Shown here piece after piece: positions 34,881 to 46,231 of a stretch of DNA of 64,000 nucleotides. The notes below the pieces were generated by a model, which searched no databases, was not told where the DNA came from, and saw only the letters and a list, made by a program, of their open reading frames with translations. A program made the translations under genes and the position numbers. The first letter of the stretch is position 1, and every line of letters starts with the position of its first letter. Source of the DNA: Paraspadella gotoi (taxonomy: Eukaryota; Chaetognatha). The stretch spans positions 25,435,293 through 25,499,292 of the forward strand of contig CM119267.1 in the NCBI GenBank assembly GCA_051294375.1, written 5' to 3'.

Positions 34881-34948
34881 CGCCAGAAGGAATGAAGAAG
34901 ACTTTCTTTTTGGGTTCATTTCTTTAAAAAAAAGTGTTTTCCTTTCAT

Positions 34949-34966
34949 GTTGACATAAATGTCAAC
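34949..34966. repeat. Short perfect inverted repeat after symplekin
   Basis: GTTGACAT and ATGTCAAC are separated by two A bases, 69 bases after the symplekin stop. It could fold in the 3' UTR; the role is unknown. Confidence 0.7.
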
Positions 34967-35153
34967 AAATCACGATCCGTTTGGATTCAAAATATTCCTT
35001 TCCCTTCTCCCTTGATTTTGTGTTTAGATTTCTATAGTTCCCCTTAACTCGCTCTCTCACTCTCGTTCTTTGATACATGTTCAATATTCTTCTCCAATTC
35101 ATTTAGAGCTAAAATACTACAACAACAACAACAACAACAACCACCACCGAAAG

Positions 35154-35911
35154 ATGGAAGGGGATTTTTATCTCCGTTACTACGTGGGACACAAAGGAAA
35201 GTTTGGCCACGAGTTTCTCGAGTTCGAGTTTCGTCCAGATGGAAAACTACGCTACGCTAACAACTCCAACTACAAAAACGACACGATGATCCGGAAGGAG
35301 GCCTGCGTCCACAAGGCCGTCATGCAAGAGCTCAAGAGGATCATCGGTATTTGTGGAATTGGAGGAGATGTTTATGGGAGATTAGCTTATACAGAATTGC
35401 AGCGAGAAATGTTGGTGTGTGTATTGTGTAATGTAATGTAATGTAATCAACTAATCATCCATGATTTTTTTTTTTTTCAAGACGATTCCGAAATAACAAA
35501 GGAAGACGACTCCCTCTGGCCGCCGCCGGATCGTGTTGGACGTCAAGTGAGTTAATAGATTAGTAATATAATATAACCTTGTGTTGTATAGATGCTCAAA
35601 AACCAAAATTAATTAAAAAATAAATAAATTTTAAAAAATTATGAATATTTTAAAATCTAAAACTTAAAATAGTGAAACTAGTAATTTTGCATTTTTAATA
35701 CATATGAAAATATACTATATTAAAATAGGAATTAGAGATCGTGTGTGGCGAAGAGCACATTTCCTTTACGACATCAAAGATCGGATCCCTCGTCGACGTG
35801 AACAACTCCAAAGATCAAGAGGGTCTTCGCACTTTCTATTATTTGGTCCAAGATCTGAAGTGTCTCGTCTTTTCATTGATCGGACTTCACTTTAAGATTA
35901 AACCCATTTAA
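35154..35911 (+). CDS. MAGOH: Mago nashi, exon junction complex core subunit
   Basis: Three exons: 35154-35346, 35482-35546, 35729-35911, giving 146 residues, the same as human MAGOH. Mago forms a heterodimer with Y14/RBM8A that locks eIF4A3 on spliced mRNA and influences export, localisation and nonsense-mediated decay. Nearly every block is conserved: [43 protein letters not shown], the [14 protein letters not shown] region, [36 protein letters not shown] and the C-terminal FKIKPI. The probable 5' leader after the acceptor-like AG at 35106 carries a (CAA)n run at about 35119-35143. Confidence 0.98.
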
Positions 35912-36215
35912 ACTCGCATATTTTGTTGCGCTTTTTGACTCTGTTAACTTCTGAGTCGTTGCTTCTTTTTTTTTTTTTTTTTTTTTTGTAAAACTTTCTT
36001 CGACTATGGGCAGAACTGTTGGAATAATCTTTCCAACAAAACCATCAACAGTTCATTTCATTCCTATCCTTGACATTACCGGGTTAGTGGCCCGAATTAC
36101 TTCGCAATTTCAACAATTTTCGATGATTCTTTCAGAAAAATTTGTCTGTTATTTTTGAAAATTTGTTTTCCTCTAGAAGATTTAACGCCTAGCGCTTAAA
36201 TCGATTCATTTCGCT
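35912..36215. other. Intergenic spacer with inverted repeats and acceptor-like site
   Basis: A poly-T tract (35965-35987) is followed by overlapping inverted repeats (GAACTGTTG 36013-36021 with CAACAGTTC 36046-36054; GTTGGAA 36018-36024 with TTCCAAC 36031-36037). A GATTCTTTCAG acceptor-like site ends at 36135, 80 bases before the next ATG. Confidence 0.5.
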
Positions 36216-38744
36216 ATGGCGACATGTTTAACTTCAAGTCCTATGGGCGCCTTGGATATGGCCTTAGTTTCACCCACAAAACTTTTGCAAAAAGCGCTCC
36301 CTTCTAACATCCCGAATAGTTTGGAGGTAAACTTTTAAGTTCTGAAAAATAGAATTGATTCTCTACTTTTCATACATTATTCTTACGGATGTTTTTCGCC
36401 ACTAGGGTTTCAGACGTCGCACTGAGTCGTTCTCGACTTTCCGATGGGTGGCGCACTCGGTCTCCGTCTCGCCGCTCCAATGCGCCCGATTCGGATGGGA
36501 ATGTGTTGAGACGGACCTCCTACGATGCGTCTCTTGTCGATCCTTCCTCTACGCGAAAAACGATGATGTCCTGACTTGTATGTTTATTCGTCATTTGTTA
36601 AATTTTCTTCTTATACATGATTTGGTGATAATGGTTTCATGAAGTGCTTCTTAATATTTTTTTTACCTTTGATTTAAATTTCTCCAGCATCGGACACAGA
36701 TTCGCACCTGTCATCTTCTCTTCGCACCGCCCACAAACCTTACTGCATCTGGTCATGGACAAAATCTCCCCCTTCTTTCGACTCTGTCCTTCCCTCTTCT
36801 CGAAAGGACTGCGTCTCAAGAATCCTCCACGATCTCCGCCAACTCCTTCGACTTCCGCCAGAGGCGATTCCGTCTCTCGACGTCTCGCGTCTCGAGGGTC
36901 TCGACGCTGGCGTCGTCTCGTCTCGATTGGGACCTCGGATCGATCCTCCGGAGTTGTCCGTCGACGCTGTACGGACCTTGACGCTGTTAGCCCTTTGCGG
37001 GTGGTCACTTGCAACAGATTCACAGTCCGACGAAAGAATGTGGAAGCGACTCTGTATTAAAGTTCGTTGCTGCGTCTGTCGCCGGACGTTGGGGCTTTGG
37101 GACTACGAACCTCTGGCGGGGAAGCGGCGTCGAGAGGCGTCGTCTCGCTTGGCGCTCTGTGTCACCGCTTCGGATGTTGAGATTAACGTCGGGGCTGCGA
37201 TAGAATCGTTGGAACTCGAGAAATCTGCATTTAAAGCCCCAGCACCCGTCGAGTATGCAGCCGCCGCCGCCACAGCATCCGCAGCCGTCGTTACTTCCTC
37301 CGCCTCAGAAAATTTTATAATTTTGCGGCCCAAGACGACGCTGCCGCCTCGCGACCCGCTGCCCGTGGAGTCGGACGAAGAAAGCGTAGAGACGGATTCG
37401 AACGCGGAAACTTCTTCCGTCAAGTCTGACAAATCTATGGACAAGGCGGAAGTCTTCGGCCTCGAGTGGCCCGTCGAATCAAGCGACAAAACGTCAGACA
37501 AATCCTCTGAGAAATCCGCGTCGTCCCGATCCTCTCGACCAAGATCCTCTGCTTCGGCTGAAGCGGAGCCGAGGTCGCGGGCCAAGCGCCTCTCCAGCGG
37601 ATCGTCGGACAGAATCGGCGAAACGCGGCGGACGCGAAGCAGAAAACTCTCCGAGGGCCTGACGATGCGAAGCGGCAACGTTATCAAGTCGCCGCAGGAA
37701 TTCTTTAAAGAATTTGCCGTAGACAGGAAGAAGAGGGCGAGGTCGGGAGATTCGACGCTGAAGGGAGAATCCGAACCAAAGTGCGCGAAGATGGTGGAGA
37801 GGGGAGAGGGAGAAGGAGTAGGGGAGGAGGCGGATGAAGCGATGGCGGAGGAAGAAGGAGGAAAAGATGAATCTTACGTTGATGTGGTAAAGAATTTTGA
37901 TGAAACTGAAGTGGAATCGGAGGCTGAGACGGATAGATTACAGATTACAGATAATGAAGAAAGAAGAGAAATACCCGATTTTAATATTAATAAAGATAAA
38001 GAAAAGGAGGAAGTGCAAACAATTGAAGAACGCGGAAACGTGGGAATAAACGTTGAAGATTCTAAAATGACCATGACAGTTGAGAAAGGGGAGCCAACAG
38101 TGGAGATTACTGACTATGCAGAGCGAACTGAGGCCGAAATAGATGATTCGAAGATAGTGTGTCATGAGGCTGAAGAATCGAAAGAATGTCATGAGGGGTC
38201 GTTGGGAGCGAAAACGACAGGGAACGATACAGAGGGACAAAAAACTAAGCGAGAGAAATCTCGAGGTTTGGAAGCGGATTACGTCTCAGAGAAAATTGGT
38301 GATTGCTCCGATTTGGGGGAAACATCATCGCATAACGTCCTTGACGCCGCCGAGACGGCAGGCGCGATTTCCGTCGCGACAACGGTATCAAAAGAACCGG
38401 CGCTCATTAGCCCGATCATTAGCGCTAGGGATGTCCACAATATTGTCTCCGACAGGGATGAGGGCGACCAAGACTTTTCCGAGACTCTCAAGTGGTTGTT
38501 TAACTCGGAGAGGGAGGACGACGACGCGGTCGTCTTCGGCTCGGCCCTTTTGGATCCCGTATCCGAACATCGAATCTGGTGTCCTCATTCGATGCCGATT
38601 CACGGGGAAACGAAAGACGCGATGGCGTGGCGTTGCATCGTGGAACGTTTGATGGAACCGGAGACCTCGCCCCGCGAGAGTGGAAGTCATTTGACTCTCG
38701 TCAGCGAAAATTTATCCAAAGCTAAAAAACTTATGGAGTTTTGA
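36216..38744 (+). CDS. ZC3HC1: C3HC zinc-finger protein NIPA (nuclear interaction partner of ALK)
   Basis: Three exons: 36216-36326, 36406-36577, 36688-38744, giving 779 residues against about 502 in human. The C3HC zinc finger is visible: FSTFRWV...LQCARFGW, C78-x2-C81 (LLRCVSC), H110-x3-C114 (HKPYCIW). The second, Rsm1-like zinc-binding half has TLLALCGWSLA and IKVRCCVCRRTLGLWDYEP at about 265-300. A conserved HRIWCPH...AWRCIVERL block closes the domain near the C-terminus (about 715-745). The family places cyclin B1 under SCF control in human cells and is a structural partner of TPR at the nuclear pore basket. The extra length is a Ser/Glu/Lys-rich disordered insert (about 340-700), common between the two parts of the second zinc domain. 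FANCM starts 113 bp downstream. Confidence 0.9.
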
Positions 38745-38857
38745 AATTTATACCAAAAAAATGTTCTACAGTAGCGTTGATTTCTCTTTTTCTTCTCAGT
38801 GGTTGCACCCCATTTCAGAATTTAATTAATTTATTACCAAACTAATTACAATGCAAA

Positions 38858-41800
38858 ATGGACTTGACGAACGAAGAACTCCTGTCCATGATGTCGGATC
38901 CCATGGACGGAGAGAACGAAGATCCGAGCGAGAGGATTCGACCCACGCCTTCGTCTTCTTTGTCCCTTTGTCCCGGTTTCGATGCCGAGGCTGGCCGGCT
39001 CTGGATCTACCCCACGAATTTTCCCGTAAGAGACTATCAATACTCGATCGTAGAAAAGTCACTCTTTCAAAACACTCTCGTCTGCCTTCCGACCGGCTTG
39101 GGAAAGACCTTCATCGCCGCCGTCGTAATGTACAACTTTTATCGGTGGTACCCTCAAGGAAAAGTGGTGTTCATGGCACCCACCAAACCGCTCGTAAACC
39201 AACAGATCGAAGCCTGCTACAAGATCATGGGCATTCCACAGACCGACTCCACCTTTATGACGGGACAGGACGGACAGAAGGAGAGAGAGGTACTTTGGAG
39301 ATCCAAACGGGTCTTCTTCCTTACTCCGCAAGTGATAACGAACGACTTAAGCCGCGGATCGCTACGACACGAGGATGTCAAGTGTCTCGTCGTCGACGAA
39401 GCCCACAAGGCGACCGGAGGCTACGCTTACGTGGGCGTCGTCAAAGAGTTGCTGCGTCGTACTCGGGACTTTCGAATCCTGGCGCTCTCCGCGACGCCGG
39501 GAAAGAATTTGGAGGCCTTACAAAGGCTCATCTACAATCTGGCCATAGCCCACGTGGAAGTGCGGTCCGAAGAATCCCCAGATATCAAACCCTATTCCTT
39601 CGACAGACTCGTGGAAGAAAAGATTCTTTCTCTCGGACTCGAATTGACGTCGATCAAAGAAAAGTTCTTTCGCATCATCGGACGAGTCTACGCTCGTCTC
39701 AAAGACAAAAGAGTTTTGTATGGCGTTCCTGGCGTCGACAACATTTCCCTCTGGCCAATCTTACAGAGTCGCGATCAGTTTCGTCAGAATCCGCCTCAAA
39801 ATCTGGCGGGGAACGCTCCCAGAATGGCCGCCGTCGAATCAGACTTCTATCTTCTGTTGTCCCTAGTTCACGCCTCCACTTTGTTGTTGAATCACAGTGC
39901 ACGAACCTTTTATCGTAACCTCGATAAAATCGTGAAGGAAAGCCACGTGAAAGCGGAATTTCGCAAGAGCGAAGAATTTCAGTCTCTCTTAGAGCTACTT
40001 CGCTCCAAATTCGAAGACTCGGCCTCTTTTAACAACGACAACGAGGACGACGTCGCCCTCCCCGATCCTTCGGCCGTAAGTCTCGACTCTCTGCTCGGTG
40101 CTCATCCCAAGCTCGAGGCTCTTCGCGGCATCGTCGCCGAGCATTTCCAGCGGGTCAAGGAGACGAGGGTCATGGTGTTCGCTCAATTCCGCGAGACGGT
40201 CGGGGAGATCGCCCTGCTGCTAAACAAGCTGCGTCCCGCCGTCCGATGCATGGGATTCGTCGGCCAATCCTCGGGATCCTCTTCTTCCGCGACCAATCCG
40301 TCCAGCGTTTCCAAAGGGCTCACGCAAAAGGAGCAGCTGGAGGTCGTGAAGCGATTTAAGGAGGGCGGGTTCAACACCCTCGTCGCTACCTGCGTCGGGG
40401 AGGAAGGACTCGACATAGGAGACGTCGACCTCATCGTTTGCTACGATTCGCCGAAAAGCGCGACCAGGATGGTTCAGCGGATGGGACGGACGGGCAGGAA
40501 GAGGGACGGACGGATCGTAGTCCTGCTCACTAAAGGCAGAGAGGAAAGGCAATACCGAGCGGCACAGGTGAGAGACAACTAAGTCGTAAGTATGAACATT
40601 ACGCATCATTATTTTTTTGTTTAATTAAGGCGTCGAAACAAGGCATGGACGCCGTCTTGGCGCTCAAAACAAATGCTCTCCAGTTTTACCCCAAAAATCC
40701 CCGGATGATCCCCGACGGAGTCGTCCCCGTCGCCCACAAGATGTTCGTCACCGTCGACGCGCGATCCGTAGGCGCCGAGAAGAAAAAATCAAAATCCTCC
40801 GAGAGATTTTTCAGTACGTCGTCTAGAATGAGTTTCGTTTCGCTGACCTTTTTCTTTATTTCTTTTAATTCATTATTATTTTGAAGATTCGACGAAAAAG
40901 AAAGAGGAAAAGGGGAACGCTTGGATGTTATCGCCTGAAGAGCAGAAGGAATTCGAGGAGAAGTTCCTGGCGCTCGTCGAGGATGACTCGGTTCTCATCC
41001 CCGCTTCGAGACTTTATTCTTCCAGAGGTCGGCGGCGGAAAGGAGCTTAATAAAATATTTAGATTGTGACGAAATGAAATTTCTAAATATTATTTTGAAA
41101 ACTCAAATCATTATTTAACCTTATTGAAAGCATTCGAGAAAGAGAAGGAAAACTTTTAATATGTCAATGAAATTGAGTAGCTCGATGTCCGTTGAAAAGA
41201 ACCAAAAGTTACTCTGCTACATAAGTCTTTTCAAATAAATTAACATATTATTTTGACGAAACAGATGTCGCTCGATCGAGACTAAATGACTACGCCGAGT
41301 GGCAGGCACGCCCACAGGGATCGAATCGCGTCGGGACTTCGCTCAAATGTCGCGCGCTCGTCGAATCCGCTGCGGCCGTCGTTAGGATGAGAGGATGGTA
41401 AGGCGCGGGTGAGACGAATATCAGGATCTGGTAAGGCAGAGAAAGAGAAATCGATTTGTTTACTTGACCGACGAACCTTTTTTTTGAGCAGCGAAGATCT
41501 TTACGGGGACGAAATGCGTCTCTTTCTCCGCGAAGAAGACAAGACGGCGTCGCCCGCCAAGAACCTTCACTATTATTTCCCATCTTTGGGTAATTAATTA
41601 TACTCAATTTTGTCATGTCGTTAGTTAACCTGCTGGATTTAGATTATAATCTTTTTTAGGAGAAAGTAAAGCGAGCAAAGCAAAGAAAACATGTCGGACC
41701 GAGACGAAAACAGTTAATTACTTTAACAACAACAATAACAACAGCAAAAAGAACGATGAGGACGACGACGGCGATTTGCCCTCACTGGCCTCCATCCTCA

Positions 41801-44163
41801 ACAGGGAAACACCGTCTTCCGTTGGTCAAGTTCGAAGTGCCGTCGAACTTCGCCCCCACTCGGGAAGACTGCAAAGTCGAGACAAGATTGCGGAGTCGCC
41901 CTTAAAAGTCAGATCTTCCCTGTGTACTCAACAAGAGGAAAGTTCTTTTACTGCGAACGATGAGTCAGCGATTCTCGCTGAATCCGATTCTGAACAATTT
42001 CCTTCGACTGACGAAAACGCGTTTGTTTCTACGATTGAAATCGAGACTTCCTTTGATCGCCTCCGCTTTCCTTCGCCTCCGTCCTTAGCCTCCATTAGCG
42101 AGGACGTGACTCTTCTCGAGTCGTTGAGTAGACAATGCGACGATTCGGGCGTCGACGTCGTCACTATTTGGCGTCAGATAGAAACCGAGTTTGTCGCACT
42201 CAATCGCGTCGAGTCTCCGAACGAAAATGACAAAGATGATGATAAAAATGACGATAAGAAAGATGATAAAATGGCAAAGATCTCATCCTCGTTGAATAAC
42301 TTGGCCGATGATTCTGGCCTTTTCCACGGCGCCTCAACTCCTCCTTCGCCCGAGCCTTCTCATTTTCTTTTCGATTTGGACGACGATTTCGAAGAGAAGG
42401 GCGAAGACATAGAAGACAGGGAAGACATGGATGACAGGGATGATGACAAGGAAGACAGGGACTTGAAAGTCAATGAAGCGAAGGCTGGTGAAGAAAACAA
42501 AGAAGCGATCAACGACGTGAAATTAGAGAAAGTTGAAAGAAACAAGAGACGAGAAGCAATTGTAAGAAACAATGACGGACACGAATCTTCGCTTAGAGGA
42601 GAAACTTTGGACTTTGATATGTTCGCCGAAGATTTTCTCAGTGACTCTGAATCCGCGCAGACGACGGCGGAACTCAATTTCGAAAACGAAATAAATGGAA
42701 ACGAAAAACTGGATGCGGCGGGGGCAGCAGCGGCGGCGACGCCGTGCAAAACCATCGGACGATCCGGGGAGGAAAAGTCTCCGTCTATTTCTGATTTCAA
42801 CGACATGAATTTCACGTTTTTCGATTTGGACGAATTGGGAATAAACGAGGCCGAAATAACCAAACCTACCCGAGAAAAAGATCGTTCGAACAAACGCGAC
42901 TTACACGACGATTCATTCACTCACCTAAAAGAAAAGCTCACGCAGGAACAACTCACTCTGTCTCAAGCAATAAACGTTTTGCGAGAGCCGACACAAGCTT
43001 TTTCCAATACGAACAGGAGAAGTTTTACCAAAAATGAATCCTTTAATCAACGGAAGAAACAACCGACCATAAGGGAATCGCTCGTCGGCGAAAGAAACGT
43101 CGCTTCGACGTCAAAGTCTCTGACGGAAGTGAGATTCGGCGATGGAGATTTCGTGGACGACGACGTCGACATGGAAGCGCTGGCAAAGGCTTTGTACCTT
43201 CAGGAACAAGAGGAACATTTGCAACGTTTTTCTCAAATCAAAATGTCGTCTATGAGCGAGGATCGAAGATCGAGAAAGGAGGAGGAAGAGGAAGAGGAAT
43301 CGATCCTCCTTGTCCCTAGAAAGAGAAAAGCGTTGGTTTTCTCGTCGCCCGAATCTCCTCACAGATCAAAGTCAAACCTGAAAAAATTGACCACGTCGAC
43401 GACGCGGAATGGGGACAGTCAAACGGCTCGTAAAGGATCGTCATCGTCCGATTCTTTCCTCGCCGCTAAGAGATCCAAGATTTCTAAGAAATCAAAAGCT
43501 CGAAGATTCTTGGACGCGGAGGCCGCTCTCTCTGGCGAGGATAACGAATCCGATGATGATGACGATTCTCAGTTGGATGTCGATCTTCCTTCGCTCATCC
43601 ACGACGGGTCACCCGTTCTCTCCACTCAAGCCCAACGCAGTCCCCCACCTGACGAACGCGCCATGTACCTTCGCAGCACCCGTAGTCCGTGTGGAGCCGC
43701 GGGCGCCGGGAGGTTCAAACTGCGCTACGGTTCCGGAGCCAACGTCGACGTTTATTCCCAAGCCGTGGGTCCCGACGACGAGGACAATAGCTACGAGCAC
43801 GACAGCTTCTGCGTGGACAGTTTAGCGATAGAGTCCTCTCGATTGGATGGCGACGAGGAAGTCTCTCCTCTTAAGAATCCAGCCTCTTTATGGGAAGAGA
43901 GGATGACCAGAAGGCAGAAGAGAGTTCTCGAGGCGGTGAGGGAATGGAGAGAGGAAGAGGAAGAGGAAGAGGGCGTGGAACCGATATCGAGGAGACGGCG
44001 AGTCGTTAGATTAGTCGACTCTGATTCTAGTCTTGAAGAAGGTGGAGGCGAAGGCGGCGGCGAAGGCGACCGACGAGTCAATGACGTTGCGTCGCCTGAC
44101 GTTCGCGAGTTGAAAAAACCTAATCTTGCATCGACGCCCTTGATTCATTCAAAACCTGAGTAA
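38858..44163 (+). CDS. FANCM: FANCM-type DNA translocase / helicase
   Basis: Six exons: 38858-40567, 40630-40813, 40887-41027, 41265-41397, 41492-41589, 41660-44163, giving 1589 residues (human 2048). FANCM remodels stalled forks and recruits the Fanconi core complex. Superfamily 2 helicase motifs: CLPTGLGKT (residues 76-84), MAPTKPLVNQQ, DEAH 180-183 in VVDEAHKATGG, LSATPG, and QRMGRTGRKRDGR near 540-552 with VATCVGEEGLDIGD before it. The RLNDYAEWQ...SLKCRALVE part (about 680-710) corresponds to the conserved region after the helicase core that binds MHF in relatives. The last exon is a long acidic, Ser-rich disordered tail; no ERCC4-like nuclease or helix-hairpin-helix pair is recognisable at the C-terminus, unlike vertebrates but like some invertebrates. 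An upstream ATG at 38851 opens another frame. Confidence 0.95.
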
Positions 44164-44603
44164 TGTTTTCTGGGAATACTTAAATATAGTTACTTTTTTT
44201 TTAAGTGACCTTAATTGGCCTATTTATTGATCTTACATTTTGTAGCAATTAGGCCATAATTATGTCGAATTTTGGATTTTCGGAGGATTTTCGATTACGG
44301 TCTTTGTAACCTGTCCCACGTTTTTAATACGTTACTTGTCGTTACCGTTCTTTCGAATTGGTCGTTATTTAACGAGCGACTTTATTTTTCTTTTCTTTTT
44401 TCTGGTACGTAATTGTTAAGTTTGGGTTGGTCCTGGCATAAAAAACAAATAATCAGGGAAAGTTTTTTTTTTTTTTAACAAAGGAATTTTAGCTTCCCTC
44501 CGAGGAAAGCAAGTTTGGGATCCGAAGACCAAAGAAGCCGAAGCTTTTTACTTATGACTATGAGAGTTAGATTTTTGTGACGGGTTCGGCCCCAGACCGA
44601 GGA
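44164..44603. other. Intergenic spacer between FANCM and UBE2J2
   Basis: No gene. A long T run (44464-44476) and GGAATTTTAG ending at 44492 form an acceptor-like site 111 bases before the UBE2J2 start. Confidence 0.45.
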
Positions 44604-45515
44604 ATGGCTTCCCGCCAAAAGGCTCACCGCTCCTCGTTCACAACGGCCACCGCGCGTCTCAAACAAGTAAAGAATTAAGAACAGTGCAATCTTTGGCGAG
44701 TCCTTTTCTACTATTTTATTCTTAACAGCCTCAGAAATATTATTTGTCAAACCTTAACTACTTTTTATAAGAATTGTCCTTTTTCCCCCAGGATTACCTC
44801 CGCTTAATAAAAGATCCCGTGCCCTACGTTGCCGCCGTTCCTCTTCCCCACAACATCTTAGAATGGCGCTACGTTGTAACGGGGCCCGAGGACACGCCAT
44901 ACGAGGGCGGTGTCTATCAGGGTCGACTCGTCTTTCCCCAAGATTTCCCCTTTAAACCCCCTAGCATTTACATGATCACCCCAAATGGGAGATTTAAGGT
45001 CAGTTGCCGATCATCCGCTATATTTGTTCTTCCATATTCCTCACCTTCTTCCGCCTTGATACCAGGTTAACACCCGCCTCTGCCTGTCCATCTCCGACTT
45101 TCACCCGGATACATGGAATCCCGCCTGGACCGTCTCGAGCATACTGACCGGCCTCGTATCTTTCATGGTTGAGTCGACCCCGACGAAGGGCAGCGTGGAG
45201 ACGACGACGGCGACGAAGCGTCAGTTGGCCCAGGACTCAGTCCGCTTCAACCTCGCCGACGAAACGTTTCGGACTTTGTTTCCCGAGACGGCGAACTATT
45301 TGAGGGAGGCGGAGGAGAGGGAGAAGGTGAGCGATAAAGAAAATGAGAAAGAAAATGAGAAGAGAGAAAACTCTTCTACAACCGACGAAGGAAAGGGTGA
45401 TGATGAAAACATAGAAGCGGCGTCGATCGGCGCTCATTTTCTCAACGTCTTCGTTTTTCTCGGCGTCGCCGCTTTTGCCTTCACCGTCAAGTGCGTTTTG
45501 GGGTCAATCAAGTGA
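44604..45515 (+). CDS. UBE2J2: ER tail-anchored ubiquitin-conjugating enzyme E2 J2 (Ubc6 type)
   Basis: Three exons: 44604-44666, 44792-44998, 45066-45515, giving 239 residues (human 259). It is a ubiquitin-conjugating enzyme of ER-associated degradation, fixed in the ER membrane by its C-terminus. The UBC fold is nearly identical to the family: DYLRLIKDPVPY, LPHNILEWRYVV, TPYEGGVY, PFKPPSIYMITPNGRF, and the catalytic C96 in NTRLCLSISDFHPDTWNPAW, followed by ILTGLVSFMVE. A Glu/Lys-rich linker (about 180-210) precedes the single hydrophobic anchor (about 215-235, FLNVFVFLGVAAFAFTVK). Exon 1 was found as the short in-phase ORF ending LKQ before a GTAAAG donor. A GGC repeat begins 6 bases after the stop. 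Confidence 0.95.
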
Positions 45516-45519
45516 AGAA

Positions 45520-45520
<1 letters not shown>

Positions 45521-45577
<57 letters not shown>
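45521..45577 (+). repeat. (GCG)n trinucleotide repeat, about 19 units, in UBE2J2 3' UTR
   Basis: An uninterrupted GCG/GGC run starts six bases after the TGA of UBE2J2. Reading through would give poly-Gly in the UBE2J2 frame or poly-Ala in another, but there is no start or splice evidence for translation. More GTC/GTCGTC triplets follow at 45612-45665. Confidence 0.95.
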
Positions 45578-45579
<2 letters not shown>

Positions 45580-46231
45580 AGCTCTTCACCCAATAATAAG
45601 CTGCTCTTCCTGTCGTCGTCGTCGAGAGATTGTCTTCGTCGTCGTCGAGAGATTATCGTCGCCGTTAAGAGATTAGCTATTTCGCCGAATTCTATGTTTG
45701 GGCTTCAATTTCATTTCCCGTCCAGAAACTTGACTTTCGAAATGAGTTTCCCATGGAAACGTTTCTTCCCTTTTCTCCATTGATATTTTTGGAACATTCT
45801 CTCTCATCTCTTTCATTCTTTACTTGTCATTCATTCCATTCTCTTCCAAAGGACATTTTACAGCCATTTTCCCTCTCCCGCCGCATCCCTTACCAAAGAT
45901 TGATAATACTGTATTTTCGTAAGAATATATTCAATATTTTAGATCCCAAATTAAATTATATGAACACCTAATGCTTTTATTTTAAAAATGAAATTAGATT
46001 GATGTCATCTTGATTTTTTTTTTTTTTTTGCCAAATTAAATAGTTTTAAAATTTTTTTAACAGACTAATTAAAGAAGAAGCTTTTCCGCTCTCCCGAACG
46101 GTTTAAGCTGGGAAAAGCTGCACGTTTTATTCATCAATCGAAATCGGATGGTAAAAGAATTTGCATTTTCTAAACTGAAGTTGGGATCTAGTCCCTGATG
46201 GCGGCGTCGTCTCTCGTCCAACGGAGACGAG
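45578..46231. other. Intergenic spacer before ZDHHC24-like gene
   Basis: No gene seen. A T-rich tract and TTTTTTTAACAG acceptor-like site end at 46063, 168 bases before the next ATG. Confidence 0.45.

Noticed and set aside
34281-34919. 212-residue minus-strand ORF antisense to symplekin
   Set aside because: It lies wholly opposite a conserved coding exon; such long shadows recur in this GC-rich, low-stop coding DNA, and it shows no domain or splice context.
45475-45783. Poly-Gly and poly-Ala ORFs after UBE2J2
   Set aside because: They arise from the GGC repeat in the 3' UTR; no start or conservation supports them as genes.
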